Assembly (NCBI GenBank): GCA_020846745.1
Contig: JADLDI010000150.1
Location: 1 to 64,000 of the forward strand
Direction: 5' to 3'
Length of the DNA: 64,000 nucleotides
Source: Bryobacterales bacterium
GTDB lineage: Bacteria; Acidobacteriota; Terriglobia; Bryobacterales; Bryobacteraceae
Below, in pieces: positions 52,626-61,363 of this stretch. The position numbers and the translations under genes were made by a program. The notes under the pieces were generated by a model. That model saw nothing but the letters and a program-made list of their open reading frames with translations, ran no database searches and had not been told where the DNA came from. How positions within the stretch are numbered: position 1 is the first letter of the stretch; every line of letters begins with the position of its first letter.

Positions 52626-53872
52626 CGGTGCTAAGAAGACTGAAGCAGCACCTCCTCATCTTTTTCTCAGTCATCGGCCCGGGCTTCATTACAGCCGTGG
52701 TCGATAACGATGCCGGCGGCATCTTCACGTATTCGCAGGCCGGTGCGCGCTGGGGTTATCTACCCCTTTGGACGCTCCTGCCGATTACGGTGCTGCTGAT
52801 TGTGACGCAGGAGATGTGCTCGCGCATGGGTGCGGTCACGGAGAAAGGTCTGTCGGACCTGATCCGCGAGGAGTTCGGACTGCGGGTGACCTTCTTTATG
52901 ATGCTGGCGCTGGTGCTCGCCAACCTCACCAACGTGATGGCCAACTTCGCCGGTATCGCCAGTTCGCTCGAGCTGTTCCATGTCAGCCGCTATATCTCCG
53001 TCCCGCTCGCAGGGTTGGCCGTTTGGCTGCTAATCGTCAAAGGCACCTACGCGAGCGTCGAGAAGGTGTTTCTGTTCGCCTGTTCGCTGTACGTGTGCTA
53101 CATCGCCTCCGGCATTCTCGTGAAACCCGACTGGAAGGAGGCGGCCATCTACAGCGTCCGCCCCGTGCTGATGCTCGACCCCAGCTACATCACGATGATC
53201 ATCGGCATGGTGGGGACGTCTGTCGCGCCGTGGATGCAGTTCTACCTGCAAGCTGCGGTCGTCGAGAAGGGCGTCACGGCGAAGGAATACGCCGAGTCGC
53301 GCATTGAGGTGATTGTCGGCTGCATCGTCATGTCGGTGATCGCGTTCTTCATCATCGTGGCCTGCGCCGGCGCCATCTGGAGCAACAAGCCGCAGGACAT
53401 TCAGGACGCCACCGATGCGGCGAAGGGCTTGCGCCCATTCGGCGATTGGGCATATCTGCTGTTTTGTGCCGGACTGTTGAATGCGTCCTTCTTCGCGGCC
53501 TGCATCCTCCCGCTGTCGACCGCCTACACGGTGTGCGAAGGCTTAGGCTTTGAAAGCGGCGTCAATCGCCGTTTCCGCGAAGCGCCGATCTTCTACTGGT
53601 TGTTCACCGGACTGATCGTCCTCGGCGCCAGTGTCATCCTGTTGCCCAACTTCCCACTCGTGAAGATGATCCTGTTCAGCCAGGTGATCAACGGTGTGCT
53701 GCTGCCGGTGGTGCTGATTTTCATGGTCCTGCTCGTTAATAAGGAGCGGGTGATGAAAGAGTGGGTGAACTCGCGGTTCTATAACGTGGTGGCGTGGACG
53801 GCAGTGGTGATCATGATTGGTTTGACGGCGGCGCTGGTCGCGATTACGCTGCGGGATTTGGGGTTGAGGTAG
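52622..53872 (+). CDS. NRAMP-like divalent metal transporter (non-canonical metal site)
   Basis: A 416-residue polytopic protein of the NRAMP superfamily with about 11 helices. In TM1 the canonical DPGN is replaced by VDNDAGGI (FITAVVDNDAGGIFTYS). In TM6 the usual A-x-x-M-P-H region reads VGTSVAPWMQFYLQ, so the metal-binding Met is apparently Ala and MPH is APW. Such changes imply a preference for a harder ion, perhaps Mg2+, rather than Mn2+/Fe2+ (inference). The gene overlaps the MgtE-N/CBS protein gene (GTGA), which supports a magnesium link. A relic of another gene follows directly after the stop. Confidence 0.88.
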   Translation: MTVLRRLKQHLLIFFSVIGPGFITAVVDNDAGGIFTYSQAGARWGYLPLWTLLPITVLLIVTQEMCSRMGAVTEKGLSDLIREEFGLRVTFFMMLALVLANLTNVMANFAGIASSLELFHVSRYISVPLAGLAVWLLIVKGTYASVEKVFLFACSLYVCYIASGILVKPDWKEAAIYSVRPVLMLDPSYITMIIGMVGTSVAPWMQFYLQAAVVEKGVTAKEYAESRIEVIVGCIVMSVIAFFIIVACAGAIWSNKPQDIQDATDAAKGLRPFGDWAYLLFCAGLLNASFFAACILPLSTAYTVCEGLGFESGVNRRFREAPIFYWLFTGLIVLGASVILLPNFPLVKMILFSQVINGVLLPVVLIFMVLLVNKERVMKEWVNSRFYNVVAWTAVVIMIGLTAALVAITLRDLGLR

Positions 53873-54043
53873 GCGACAACGGGCCAGAAGCCGGCCGAGA
53901 ATCCGGTGAGCATTCACGACTTCCATGCCACCGCACTGCATTTGTTAGGGCTGGACCACGAACGCCTTACCTACTATCACAACGGCATCCGCCGCCGTCT
54001 CACCGACGTGCACGGCCAGGTGGTCCGCGGGATTCTCGCTTAG
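53873..54043 (+). pseudogene. C-terminal relic of a DUF1501 gene
   Basis: Directly after the NRAMP stop, in the same frame, 56 codons end in TAG at 54041-54043. They read ...KPAENPVSIHDFHATALHLLGLDHERL...VVRGILA. This matches the C-terminus of the DUF1501 protein encoded at 22027-23421 (AENPVSVHDLHATMLYLLGIDHKRL...VVKDILA). There is no start codon or upstream domain, so it is the 3' remnant of a lost DUF1501 gene, left by a deletion that joined it to the NRAMP gene. Confidence 0.88.
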
Positions 54044-54117
54044 CCTGGACGGCAACCTTTGACACGGCGTCGCGTGTCAGTCAGCATAATATGGTGTTTG
54101 GGAGGTGGACATCGTAA

Positions 54118-55431
54118 ATGTGGAATCGCGTATTTGCCGCCGTGCTGTTGGGGTCTTTAATCGGACCGGCCGCAGCTCCTGACCGGATGAAGGCTTTCAA
54201 CGACGCGAAGTTTGGGATGTTCATCCATTGGGGTCCGTACTCGCTGGCGACCGTGGAAGCGTCGTGGCCGATCATGCGGCCGGGTAACTGGGGTATTTCG
54301 GAACCCGATTACCGCGCCTTGCCGCAACGGTTCAATCCTATGAAGTACGACCCCAAAGCATGGGTGCGACTGGCAAAATCGGCGGGCCAGCGCTACATGG
54401 TGTTCACGTCAAAGCATCACGATGGGTTTTGTATGTTCGATTCGCAGTACACGAATTACAAGATCACCAAGACTCCATACGGAAAAGACATTGTCAGCCA
54501 GTTAGCTGAGGCAGCCAGGACGGAATCGATGCCGCTGGGCTTCTACTATTCGCCTCCCGACATGGACCACCCTGGCTTTCGCGACACAACTAAACCATCG
54601 TCAACTAACTTTGAGGGTGAACCTGCCCGGCCAGAGTGGCCGCTGTATCTGGAGTATATGGATCTTCAACTTCGGGAATTGCTCACCCGGTACGGGAATG
54701 TTTTCGTCATCTGGTTCGACGGACTCAGTAACCAGCAGAAGTATGCAGGCGCGCGGTTTCATGAGCTGATCCGTCGGCTTCAGCCCGCGACGCTGATCAA
54801 TAATCGCATCGGGTTGACCGGAGATTTCGTTACCCCCGAACAGCGCCTACCGAACGGAATTCCGCGGAAAGGCGCCGTGGTGGGGAATGTGGACCCTAAC
54901 GATCGTGGAGTACTTGCCGCCGCACCCCAGCCTGAGGAATTCCAGCCCTGGGAGACCTGCATGACGATCAATAACACTTGGGCATATAACAAGAACGACC
55001 CTAAGTATAAGTCGAAGACGCAACTGATCCGGGCTCTGATCGACGCGGCCAGCAAGGGCGGAAACTTCCTGTTAAACGTCGGGCCCGCGCCGGATGGCAC
55101 GATACAGCCGGAATTCGAGGAACGTCTGCTCGCGATTGGGGAGTGGCTGAAACGTAATGGCGAATCGATCTATGGAACGACCTACGGCCCACTGCAGTCT
55201 ATTCCGTTCGGCCGCATGACGGCGAAGGGCAAGACACTGTACCTTCATGTCTTCGAAATGCCCAAAGATCAGATTGAACTCGATGGACTGGCTGGAAGGG
55301 TAGCGTCGGTCAAGCTTCTCGATGGCGGCGCTGCAGTTCACTTCACGCAGGCGGGCCATAAATTACGTGTTCCTACGGCCGGCATCCGCACCGATCCGGA
55401 AGCGACGGTGTTGGCCCTGACGATGAGGTGA
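54118..55431 (+). CDS. Secreted alpha-L-fucosidase (GH29)
   Basis: A 437-residue exported enzyme with a signal peptide (MWNRVFAAVLLGSLIGPAAA). GH29 blocks: FNDAKFGMFIHWGPYSL, YMVFTSKHHDGFCMFDSQYTNY, GFYYSPPDMDHP, and the nucleophile Asp201 in VFVIWFDGL. NFLLNVGPAPDGTI closes the barrel, and a C-terminal beta domain follows (about 350-437). It releases L-fucose from glycans in the periplasm or outside. GGGAGGTGG precedes the ATG. It heads an operon with two UroD-family genes and a mutarotase (gap of 6 bp to the next gene). Confidence 0.93.
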   Translation: MWNRVFAAVLLGSLIGPAAAPDRMKAFNDAKFGMFIHWGPYSLATVEASWPIMRPGNWGISEPDYRALPQRFNPMKYDPKAWVRLAKSAGQRYMVFTSKHHDGFCMFDSQYTNYKITKTPYGKDIVSQLAEAARTESMPLGFYYSPPDMDHPGFRDTTKPSSTNFEGEPARPEWPLYLEYMDLQLRELLTRYGNVFVIWFDGLSNQQKYAGARFHELIRRLQPATLINNRIGLTGDFVTPEQRLPNGIPRKGAVVGNVDPNDRGVLAAAPQPEEFQPWETCMTINNTWAYNKNDPKYKSKTQLIRALIDAASKGGNFLLNVGPAPDGTIQPEFEERLLAIGEWLKRNGESIYGTTYGPLQSIPFGRMTAKGKTLYLHVFEMPKDQIELDGLAGRVASVKLLDGGAAVHFTQAGHKLRVPTAGIRTDPEATVLALTMR

Positions 55432-55437
55432 CCGACC

Positions 55438-56472
55438 ATGACTCCAAAAGAACGCGTGTTGCGCAATTACAAGTTCCAGCCGGTTGACCGGTTCAGCATC
55501 GATTTCTGTGCGGAATCGAAGGTCTACGCGTCCCTGCGCCAACATTTCGGCGTCGCTGACGACCTGGCGCTAATGGAGACGCTCCACGTCGACTTTCGGT
55601 ACCCAAAGCCGAAATGGATCGGCTTCTCCCTCACCGATTCGCAAGGGCGCCCTACGGATTACTTTGGCATTCCGCGGGCCGGAGCGGGCGATTTTGGATA
55701 TGCCGTGGAGCATCCGCTGGCGAATGTGCAGTCGGTGGCGGAAGTGAAAGCATACGATAAGTGGCCTTCGCCCGAAATGTGGGATTACGATCAGTATGCT
55801 CGTGATTGCGCGTCGTTTGAAGAATACGCGGTGTTGGGAGGCGCTTGGGGCTGGTTCTTTGAAGCTGCCTGCGAGTTGGTTGGGATGGACCGGTTCTTTC
55901 TTTTGATTGCGGATAAACCGGAGGTCGCCCACGCTGTGCTGAACCGGATCGTTACGTTCATGGAGCGGACCTCCGCAATCATGTTCGAGAAGGCTGGGCG
56001 CTACATCGATATCTGCTTCACCGGGGACGATTACGGGTTTCAGAACGGCCCGATGATGAGCGGCCGCATGTTCGCGGAGTTTGTGCAGCCATACCTGCAG
56101 CGCATGTACCACGTCGGCCGCCGTAATGCGAAGCCTGTGATGCACCATTCCTGCGGTAGCGTAGCAAGGTGGATTCCGACCTTCATCGAAATGGGTCTTA
56201 ACATTCTGGAACCGATCCAGGTGCGCGCCGCCGGCATGAATCCACGCGAACTGGCCGCCCAGTACGGGGGTAAGTTGTGTTTCCACGGCTCCATCGACAC
56301 GCAGAACACGTTACCGTTCGGTACGCCGGAAGATGTGCGCCGCGAGGTTCGCGACCGGATAGACACGTTCAGACCGTTCGGCGGATTCACCATCGCACCG
56401 TCGCAGCATTTGATGACCGATATCCCGGTGGCCAACATAGTGGCGATGTACGAGGCGGCTTACGAGGGTTAA
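55438..56472 (+). CDS. UroD-family protein 1 (uroporphyrinogen decarboxylase/methyltransferase fold)
   Basis: A 344-residue (beta/alpha)8 protein of the URO-D superfamily: N-terminal TPKERVLRNYKFQPVDRFSIDF, ...YIDICFTGDDYGFQNGPMMSG, YHVGRRNAKPVMHHSCGSVARWIP with the His-x-Cys-Gly pattern shared with MtaA/CmuA-type methylcobamide:thiol methyltransferases, and FHGSIDTQNTLPFGTPEDV. It is unlikely to act in haem synthesis: it sits in a deoxysugar operon, lacks HemE's N-terminal RQAGR motif, and has a zinc-site-like MHHSCG. A role in sugar or methyl metabolism is inferred. It abuts the second UroD gene with no gap. Confidence 0.85.
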   Translation: MTPKERVLRNYKFQPVDRFSIDFCAESKVYASLRQHFGVADDLALMETLHVDFRYPKPKWIGFSLTDSQGRPTDYFGIPRAGAGDFGYAVEHPLANVQSVAEVKAYDKWPSPEMWDYDQYARDCASFEEYAVLGGAWGWFFEAACELVGMDRFFLLIADKPEVAHAVLNRIVTFMERTSAIMFEKAGRYIDICFTGDDYGFQNGPMMSGRMFAEFVQPYLQRMYHVGRRNAKPVMHHSCGSVARWIPTFIEMGLNILEPIQVRAAGMNPRELAAQYGGKLCFHGSIDTQNTLPFGTPEDVRREVRDRIDTFRPFGGFTIAPSQHLMTDIPVANIVAMYEAAYEG

Positions 56473-57639
56473 ATGCGTTCCGATAACTGTTTGCGAAAGT
56501 TAGACCGGATGCTCAAAACGCTGCGCCATCATGAGCCCGACCGGGTTCCGATCAGCGACTTCTTCTGGGGTAGCTTTTTGAACCGATGGCGCGATGAGTT
56601 CGGGCTGGCGGCCGATGCCGATATCTACAGTTACTACGACCTCGACTGGGTACAGCTGAACCCGAACATGGACCCGCACATCCGCCAGTTCGAGATCCTC
56701 AAAGCGGACAGCGAAGAAGCGATTGTAAGGACGGGATTCGATGCCGTGCTTCAAAAGAAGTTCGACCAGGCCATGCCGGGGTTTTTGAAATTCGAGACTA
56801 ACACGGTCGAGAAGATGGAGGCGTTCCAATTCGACGACCCGTGGGACTCGCGGCGGTATCTCGCCGCGGGTGACGATCAGATCAATGGCGTGGGCGACGG
56901 GTTTGCGCGCAACACGCCGCCGTTTGTCGACCGAGTCCGCGAACGCCACGGTGAGTTTCCTGTGTTCGGCGGCGTTTGCGAAGCGCACGAGATGCTGACT
57001 CGCATCATTGGTCCGGCGAATGTCATGCTGTGGATCGGCATGTACCCGGACGAGATTGCCCGGTTCGTCGACCGGTCCAACGCGTTTGCGCTGGAGATCC
57101 TGAAAGCTCAAATCAAGGCGAGCGGCGGCATGTTGGATGGCATGGTGATTTGGGGTGATGTCGCCTATAAAAAGAGCCTGATGTTTTCGCCGGACTTCTG
57201 GCGGAAGTACTTCAAGCCGGGTGTGAAGGCAATGGTGGATGAGTGCCACGCGCACAATCTGCCGGTGATTTACCACGGCTGTGGAAATGTCAGCCGGATC
57301 TTTGAGGACTTTGCGGGCATGGGTGTTGAAGCCTACAATCCGTTGGAAGCGAAAGCCGGCCTGGACGTGGTCGACCTCCGCCGCCGCTTCGGCCACCGTA
57401 TCGGTTTTTGCGGCAATATGGACGTTGTCGTGTGGGCTGACGGCACGCGCGCAGAGATTCGCAAAGCGGTTTTGACCAAACTGAACGCGGCGAAGGGCGG
57501 CGGGTTCATCTTCCAGTCTGACCATTCCGTGCCCGGCAACATCTCCGGCGCGAACTATGAATATGTGGTCAATCTGGTCCGCACTCACGGCGTGTATCCC
57601 TTGCGCTTGGAAGAATGCGATCTTAAGGAGATCGTATGA
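56473..57639 (+). CDS. UroD-family protein 2
   Basis: A 388-residue relative of the preceding protein. Key blocks: LKTLRHHEPDRVPISDFFWGSFLNRW, MLDGMVIWGDVAYKKSLMFSPDFWRKYFKPGVKAMVDECH, LPVIYHGCGNVSRIF (again His-x-Cys-Gly), GLDVVDLRRRFGHRIGFCGNMDV and GGFIFQSDHSVPGNISGANYEYVV. The two paralogs differ enough to suggest a heteromer or sequential steps. ATG immediately follows the stop of gene 1, and its end overlaps the mutarotase gene by 4 nt (ATGA), so all three are translationally coupled. Confidence 0.85.
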   Translation: MRSDNCLRKLDRMLKTLRHHEPDRVPISDFFWGSFLNRWRDEFGLAADADIYSYYDLDWVQLNPNMDPHIRQFEILKADSEEAIVRTGFDAVLQKKFDQAMPGFLKFETNTVEKMEAFQFDDPWDSRRYLAAGDDQINGVGDGFARNTPPFVDRVRERHGEFPVFGGVCEAHEMLTRIIGPANVMLWIGMYPDEIARFVDRSNAFALEILKAQIKASGGMLDGMVIWGDVAYKKSLMFSPDFWRKYFKPGVKAMVDECHAHNLPVIYHGCGNVSRIFEDFAGMGVEAYNPLEAKAGLDVVDLRRRFGHRIGFCGNMDVVVWADGTRAEIRKAVLTKLNAAKGGGFIFQSDHSVPGNISGANYEYVVNLVRTHGVYPLRLEECDLKEIV

Positions 57640-57959
57640 CGCGCTATGGAATGGTGATTCGCCTCAAGCCCGGAGCTGAAGAGGAATACAAGCGGCATCA
57701 TGCCGCGGCTTGGCCGCCTGTGCTGGAGATGATCCACCACTGCAATATCCGCAACTACTCCATCTACCTCAAAGACGGCACGCTGTTCAGCTACTTCGAG
57801 TACCACGGTACTGACTTTACGGCCGACATGGCCAAAATGGCGGCCGACAAGACAACACAGGAATGGTGGGCTGTTGTATCTCCGCTCCAGGAACCCGTCG
57901 AGAATCGAGCCGAAGGGGAATGGTGGGCGATCATGGAAGAAGTTTTCCACTTCGACTAA
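57636..57959 (+). CDS. L-rhamnose mutarotase-like protein (RhaM/FucU type)
   Basis: A 107-residue ferredoxin-like-fold protein: RYGMVIRLKPGAEEEYKRHHAAAWPPVLEMIHHCNIRNYSIYLKDGTLFSYFEY, with the conserved His of RhaM (KRHHAAAWP) and the C-terminal WWAIMEEVFHFD. It interconverts alpha and beta anomers of a 6-deoxyhexose, here most likely fucose released by the upstream GH29 enzyme, or rhamnose. It is the last gene of the operon. Confidence 0.93.
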   Translation: MTRYGMVIRLKPGAEEEYKRHHAAAWPPVLEMIHHCNIRNYSIYLKDGTLFSYFEYHGTDFTADMAKMAADKTTQEWWAVVSPLQEPVENRAEGEWWAIMEEVFHFD

Positions 57960-57987
57960 GACGGAAATTTCGAAATCACAATTTAAC

Positions 57988-58017
57988 TTGTCCGACCTCA
58001 GCTAAACGGTTTATACT
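57988..58017 (+). promoter_or_regulatory. Sigma-70-type promoter of the Oar-type receptor gene
   Basis: TTGTCC (57988-57993), an 18-nt spacer and TATACT (58012-58017) lie about 100 nt upstream of the receptor start. The resulting ~95-nt leader has no known riboswitch that I can identify. Confidence 0.5.
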
Positions 58018-58120
58018 ACCGACATTCTGGATTTCCGGAGAACGGGGCTTTTCTCTGCGTTGGAATCGCAACAAGTCCGTTCTTGCTCGCTATCGCTTGA
58101 AATGAGGTTGGGAAAAACTA

Positions 58121-61100
58121 ATGAAATCTCACCTGGTCGCAACTTTGGCAGTGCTGTCTTCGGCGCTGTCTTTCCTTTCCGGCCAAGAGGTCACGGCCGG
58201 TATCTTCGGCGTGGTACAAGACTCTTCTTCGGCCGTCATACCCGGTGCGCAGATCGCGCTCAAGAACGTGGCGACCGGCCGTGAGCACCGCACCACCTCG
58301 GATGAGTCCGGCAACTTCTCGCTGCCGTTCATCCCGATCGGCACCTATACAATCACGGCGGAAGCGCAGGGCTTCAAGAAGTCGACAGTCAACGAAGTCA
58401 TTCTGCGCGTGAATGAAAACCGCCGAGTGAGTTTCACCATGGAAGTTGGCCAGCTTTCTGAGCAGATCTCCGTGGAAGCGGCTGCGGTGTCCGTCAACCT
58501 GGCTACCGGCACCACCAGCCAATTGCTTGACGGCAAGGATATGGTGAACCTGCCCGCGCGCGGCCGCAACGTGCTGCCGTTCGCGCTCCTGATGCCCGGT
58601 GTCGTATCTACCACACCATACGACCGGCGCAACAACAACTCCGCGGTGAACGGTGTCCGCCCAACGCACAACGCTTGGCTGCTCGACGGCGGCTACAACA
58701 TCGATACCGGCGGCAACTGGGGAACGCCCCTGGCGCCTAACATCGAATCTGTGGCTGAGTTCCGTGCCATCCGAGGCAACTACTCCGCTGAGTTCGGCGT
58801 TGGCGGTGGATCGCAGTTTAACGTGATCACCAAGGGCGGCACCAATAACCTACACGGCTCCGCCTACTATTTCCACCGCAACGACAAGTTGAACGCTCGT
58901 AACTTTTTCGTTCCTACGCGCCCCGCGTTTCGCGGTAACGACTTTGGCTTCACCGTGGGCGGACCGGTCTTTCTTCCTAAGATCTATAACGGCAAGAACA
59001 AAACCTTTTTCTTCGTCCTGCTCGGCTATATCAAGGAGCGCCGGTATGAGAGCTTCTTTCAGAACGTACCAACCGCCGCTTACAAAAACGGGGACTTTTC
59101 CGCGCTGGGCCGTCCAATCTACGACCCCAACACCGGTCAGCCGTTCCCTGGCAACGTGATTCCGTCGTCCCGTATCGATGCCAACGCCCGTGGCTACGCC
59201 AAGATGTATCCGGACCCGAACTTTATCAATTCGGCCGGACAGAACTTTTTCACTCTTCAGCGGCGCCTGGATAACACGGACGAAAAGAATTTCCGCGTCG
59301 ACCACAATTTCACCGACAGCCACCGCGTGATGTGGCGCTACACGCCCGAATTTCGCTTGTCTAACTACCGGGTGTCTCCCGGCTTCAGTTTCCTGCAGCG
59401 GCAGGACGAAACACCGGCACGGAACATGACGGTGAACTACAACGCCAGTTTCCGTCCGAACCTGATTATGGACTTCAACTGGGTTCGTTCGCACAACCGG
59501 ATCAAGCAGTTCCCACCCGACCTTTCGGGCGCCACGTGGGGAATCAATATCCCCCAACTGTTCGCTGATACGGACCAGACGTATCCGCTTACCAGCCTAA
59601 ACCTGTCGAAGGTTCCTGACCGCGTACCGACCATAAACAGCATGACGGGTTACGCCGCCATCAACCCCTCCTCGCCCTGGAGTAACTACCAGACGATCTA
59701 CGAGTTCCGTGATACGTTCACGTGGATCAAGAACGCCCATACGATCAAGACCGGTTTCAACTACTCTTACGAGATCAAATTCGAACCGACGAACACCGAC
59801 GTATTTGGCCGCTTCAGCTTCGACGGCCGCTACACCCGCGCACCGGGAGCATCGTCGGGTGGCGACGGGTTTGCGGACTTACTCCTCGGCAAACCAAACT
59901 CATACGACGAAACTAACACGGTTGCGTTCAACGATAACCGCCGTGCCTCCATCGAAGCGTTTGTGGACGACTCCTGGAAAGCCACCCGCCGCTTGACGCT
60001 GAACTTCGGTGTCCGCTATTCCTACTTTCCGGCCGCCCACGAGCCCGATGACCGCTTCCGCGTGTTTATCCCGTCCCTTTACGACCCGGCTAAGGCAGTC
60101 ACCGTGAACGATGCGGGCCAGATTATCCGTGGTACGGGCGATCGCTTCAACGGCCTGGTGAACCCGAAGAACTACTGGCAGAATCACAAGAAGAACTTCG
60201 CCCCGCGATTCAGCTTCGCCTACGACCTGTTTGGCAATGGCCGCACTGCGGTCCGCGGCGGATACGGCCTGTTCTACTCCCGCGAGATCCTGGGCGCGTT
60301 CATTCTAATGTCAGGCAACCCGCCGTTCTCTGAATTAGTGACGATCGAGAACACCAGCCTTTCGAGCCCTGGCGGCGGCAGCGCTCGCAATTACGACCTT
60401 CCAATTGCCCTTGGTTCGATCGACATGAACCAGTTGACGCCCTACACGCAGCAGTGGAACTTTAACATCCAGCACGGACTTACAAACAACATGGTGCTGG
60501 AACTCGGGTATTCCGGTTCCCGCGGCATTCACTTCATGCGGACTCAAGACATCAACCAGCCCTTGCCGAGCGCCCGCGTCGCCAGTGGCGGCAATGCCAA
60601 CCAGGTTCGTCCCTATAAGGGTTGGTCTACGATCAGCCACCGCGAGCAAAGTTATGCGTCTAACTACCATGGCTTACAAGTCGGGTTGAACCGCAATTTC
60701 TCGCGCGGGTTGATGTTCCAAACAGCTTACACGTGGTCAAAAGCCATCGATAACGCCGATTTTACGGGCGGCATCTACGGTGTCGTACCGAACTCAATGA
60801 ATTCGACGGGTGAACGTGCCCGCGCCAGTTTTGACGCGACTCATAACTTCATCGGCAGCCTGGTCTACGACATCCCGTTCCTTAAAGAGCGTAAAGACAT
60901 TCTGGGCAAGGCTTTCGGCGGCTGGCAAGTTTCCTCTATCTACACCGTGCGCACCGGTCTACCGATCAGTCCTGAATTGGGGCGCGATAATGCCGGCGTC
61001 GGCTACAACACCCGTCAGCGGCCGCTCGCCGGCGGCAGCCCCGAACTGCCGCGCTCGATGCGCACGGTCGACCAGTGGTTCAATGCGAGCGTCTATTCCG

Positions 61101-61363
61101 CTCCAGCTCTGGGTACCTTTTCTCCTGTCAACCGGAACATCATCTCCGGCCCGGGTTGGAACCAGTGGGATATGACTTTCATGAAGTATTTCAGAATCAA
61201 AGAAGGTGTACGATTTGAGTTACGTGCCGAGGGTTACAACTTCTTCAATCACACCCAATTCAGCACCGTGGGAACTACGTTTACTACTGCCGCTACCTTC
61301 GGAAAGGTCACCGCGGCTCGCGATCCTCGTAGCTTTATGGTGGGCGGCCGCCTGCAGTTCTAG
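58121..61363 (+). CDS. Oar-type TonB-dependent receptor with carboxypeptidase-regulatory domain
   Basis: A 1080-residue outer-membrane protein with signal peptide MKSHLVATLAVLSSALSFLSG. Residues ~24-110 are the carboxypeptidase-regulatory beta-sandwich (TAGIFGVVQDSSSAVIPGAQIALKNVATG ... SGNFSLPFIPIGTYTI). Residues ~115-240 are the plug (MVNLPARGRNVLPFALLMPGVV, RGNYSAEFGVGGGSQFNVITKGGTN). A long barrel ends in the classical terminal Phe (GGRLQF). It belongs to the expanded Oar/SusC-like receptors of Acidobacteria, thought to import oligosaccharides or other polymers. It follows the fucosidase operon under its own promoter. Confidence 0.94.
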   Translation: MKSHLVATLAVLSSALSFLSGQEVTAGIFGVVQDSSSAVIPGAQIALKNVATGREHRTTSDESGNFSLPFIPIGTYTITAEAQGFKKSTVNEVILRVNENRRVSFTMEVGQLSEQISVEAAAVSVNLATGTTSQLLDGKDMVNLPARGRNVLPFALLMPGVVSTTPYDRRNNNSAVNGVRPTHNAWLLDGGYNIDTGGNWGTPLAPNIESVAEFRAIRGNYSAEFGVGGGSQFNVITKGGTNNLHGSAYYFHRNDKLNARNFFVPTRPAFRGNDFGFTVGGPVFLPKIYNGKNKTFFFVLLGYIKERRYESFFQNVPTAAYKNGDFSALGRPIYDPNTGQPFPGNVIPSSRIDANARGYAKMYPDPNFINSAGQNFFTLQRRLDNTDEKNFRVDHNFTDSHRVMWRYTPEFRLSNYRVSPGFSFLQRQDETPARNMTVNYNASFRPNLIMDFNWVRSHNRIKQFPPDLSGATWGINIPQLFADTDQTYPLTSLNLSKVPDRVPTINSMTGYAAINPSSPWSNYQTIYEFRDTFTWIKNAHTIKTGFNYSYEIKFEPTNTDVFGRFSFDGRYTRAPGASSGGDGFADLLLGKPNSYDETNTVAFNDNRRASIEAFVDDSWKATRRLTLNFGVRYSYFPAAHEPDDRFRVFIPSLYDPAKAVTVNDAGQIIRGTGDRFNGLVNPKNYWQNHKKNFAPRFSFAYDLFGNGRTAVRGGYGLFYSREILGAFILMSGNPPFSELVTIENTSLSSPGGGSARNYDLPIALGSIDMNQLTPYTQQWNFNIQHGLTNNMVLELGYSGSRGIHFMRTQDINQPLPSARVASGGNANQVRPYKGWSTISHREQSYASNYHGLQVGLNRNFSRGLMFQTAYTWSKAIDNADFTGGIYGVVPNSMNSTGERARASFDATHNFIGSLVYDIPFLKERKDILGKAFGGWQVSSIYTVRTGLPISPELGRDNAGVGYNTRQRPLAGGSPELPRSMRTVDQWFNASVYSAPALGTFSPVNRNIISGPGWNQWDMTFMKYFRIKEGVRFELRAEGYNFFNHTQFSTVGTTFTTAATFGKVTAARDPRSFMVGGRLQF

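Noticed and set aside
53794..54117. A 107-codon frame spanning the NRAMP end and the following spacer
   Set aside because: It overlaps the transporter in another phase and has no family resemblance; the DUF1501 relic explains the spacer better.
55438..57639. HemE, haem-biosynthetic uroporphyrinogen decarboxylase
   Set aside because: Neither protein has the HemE N-terminal Arg-rich substrate motif, and both sit in a fucosidase/mutarotase operon.
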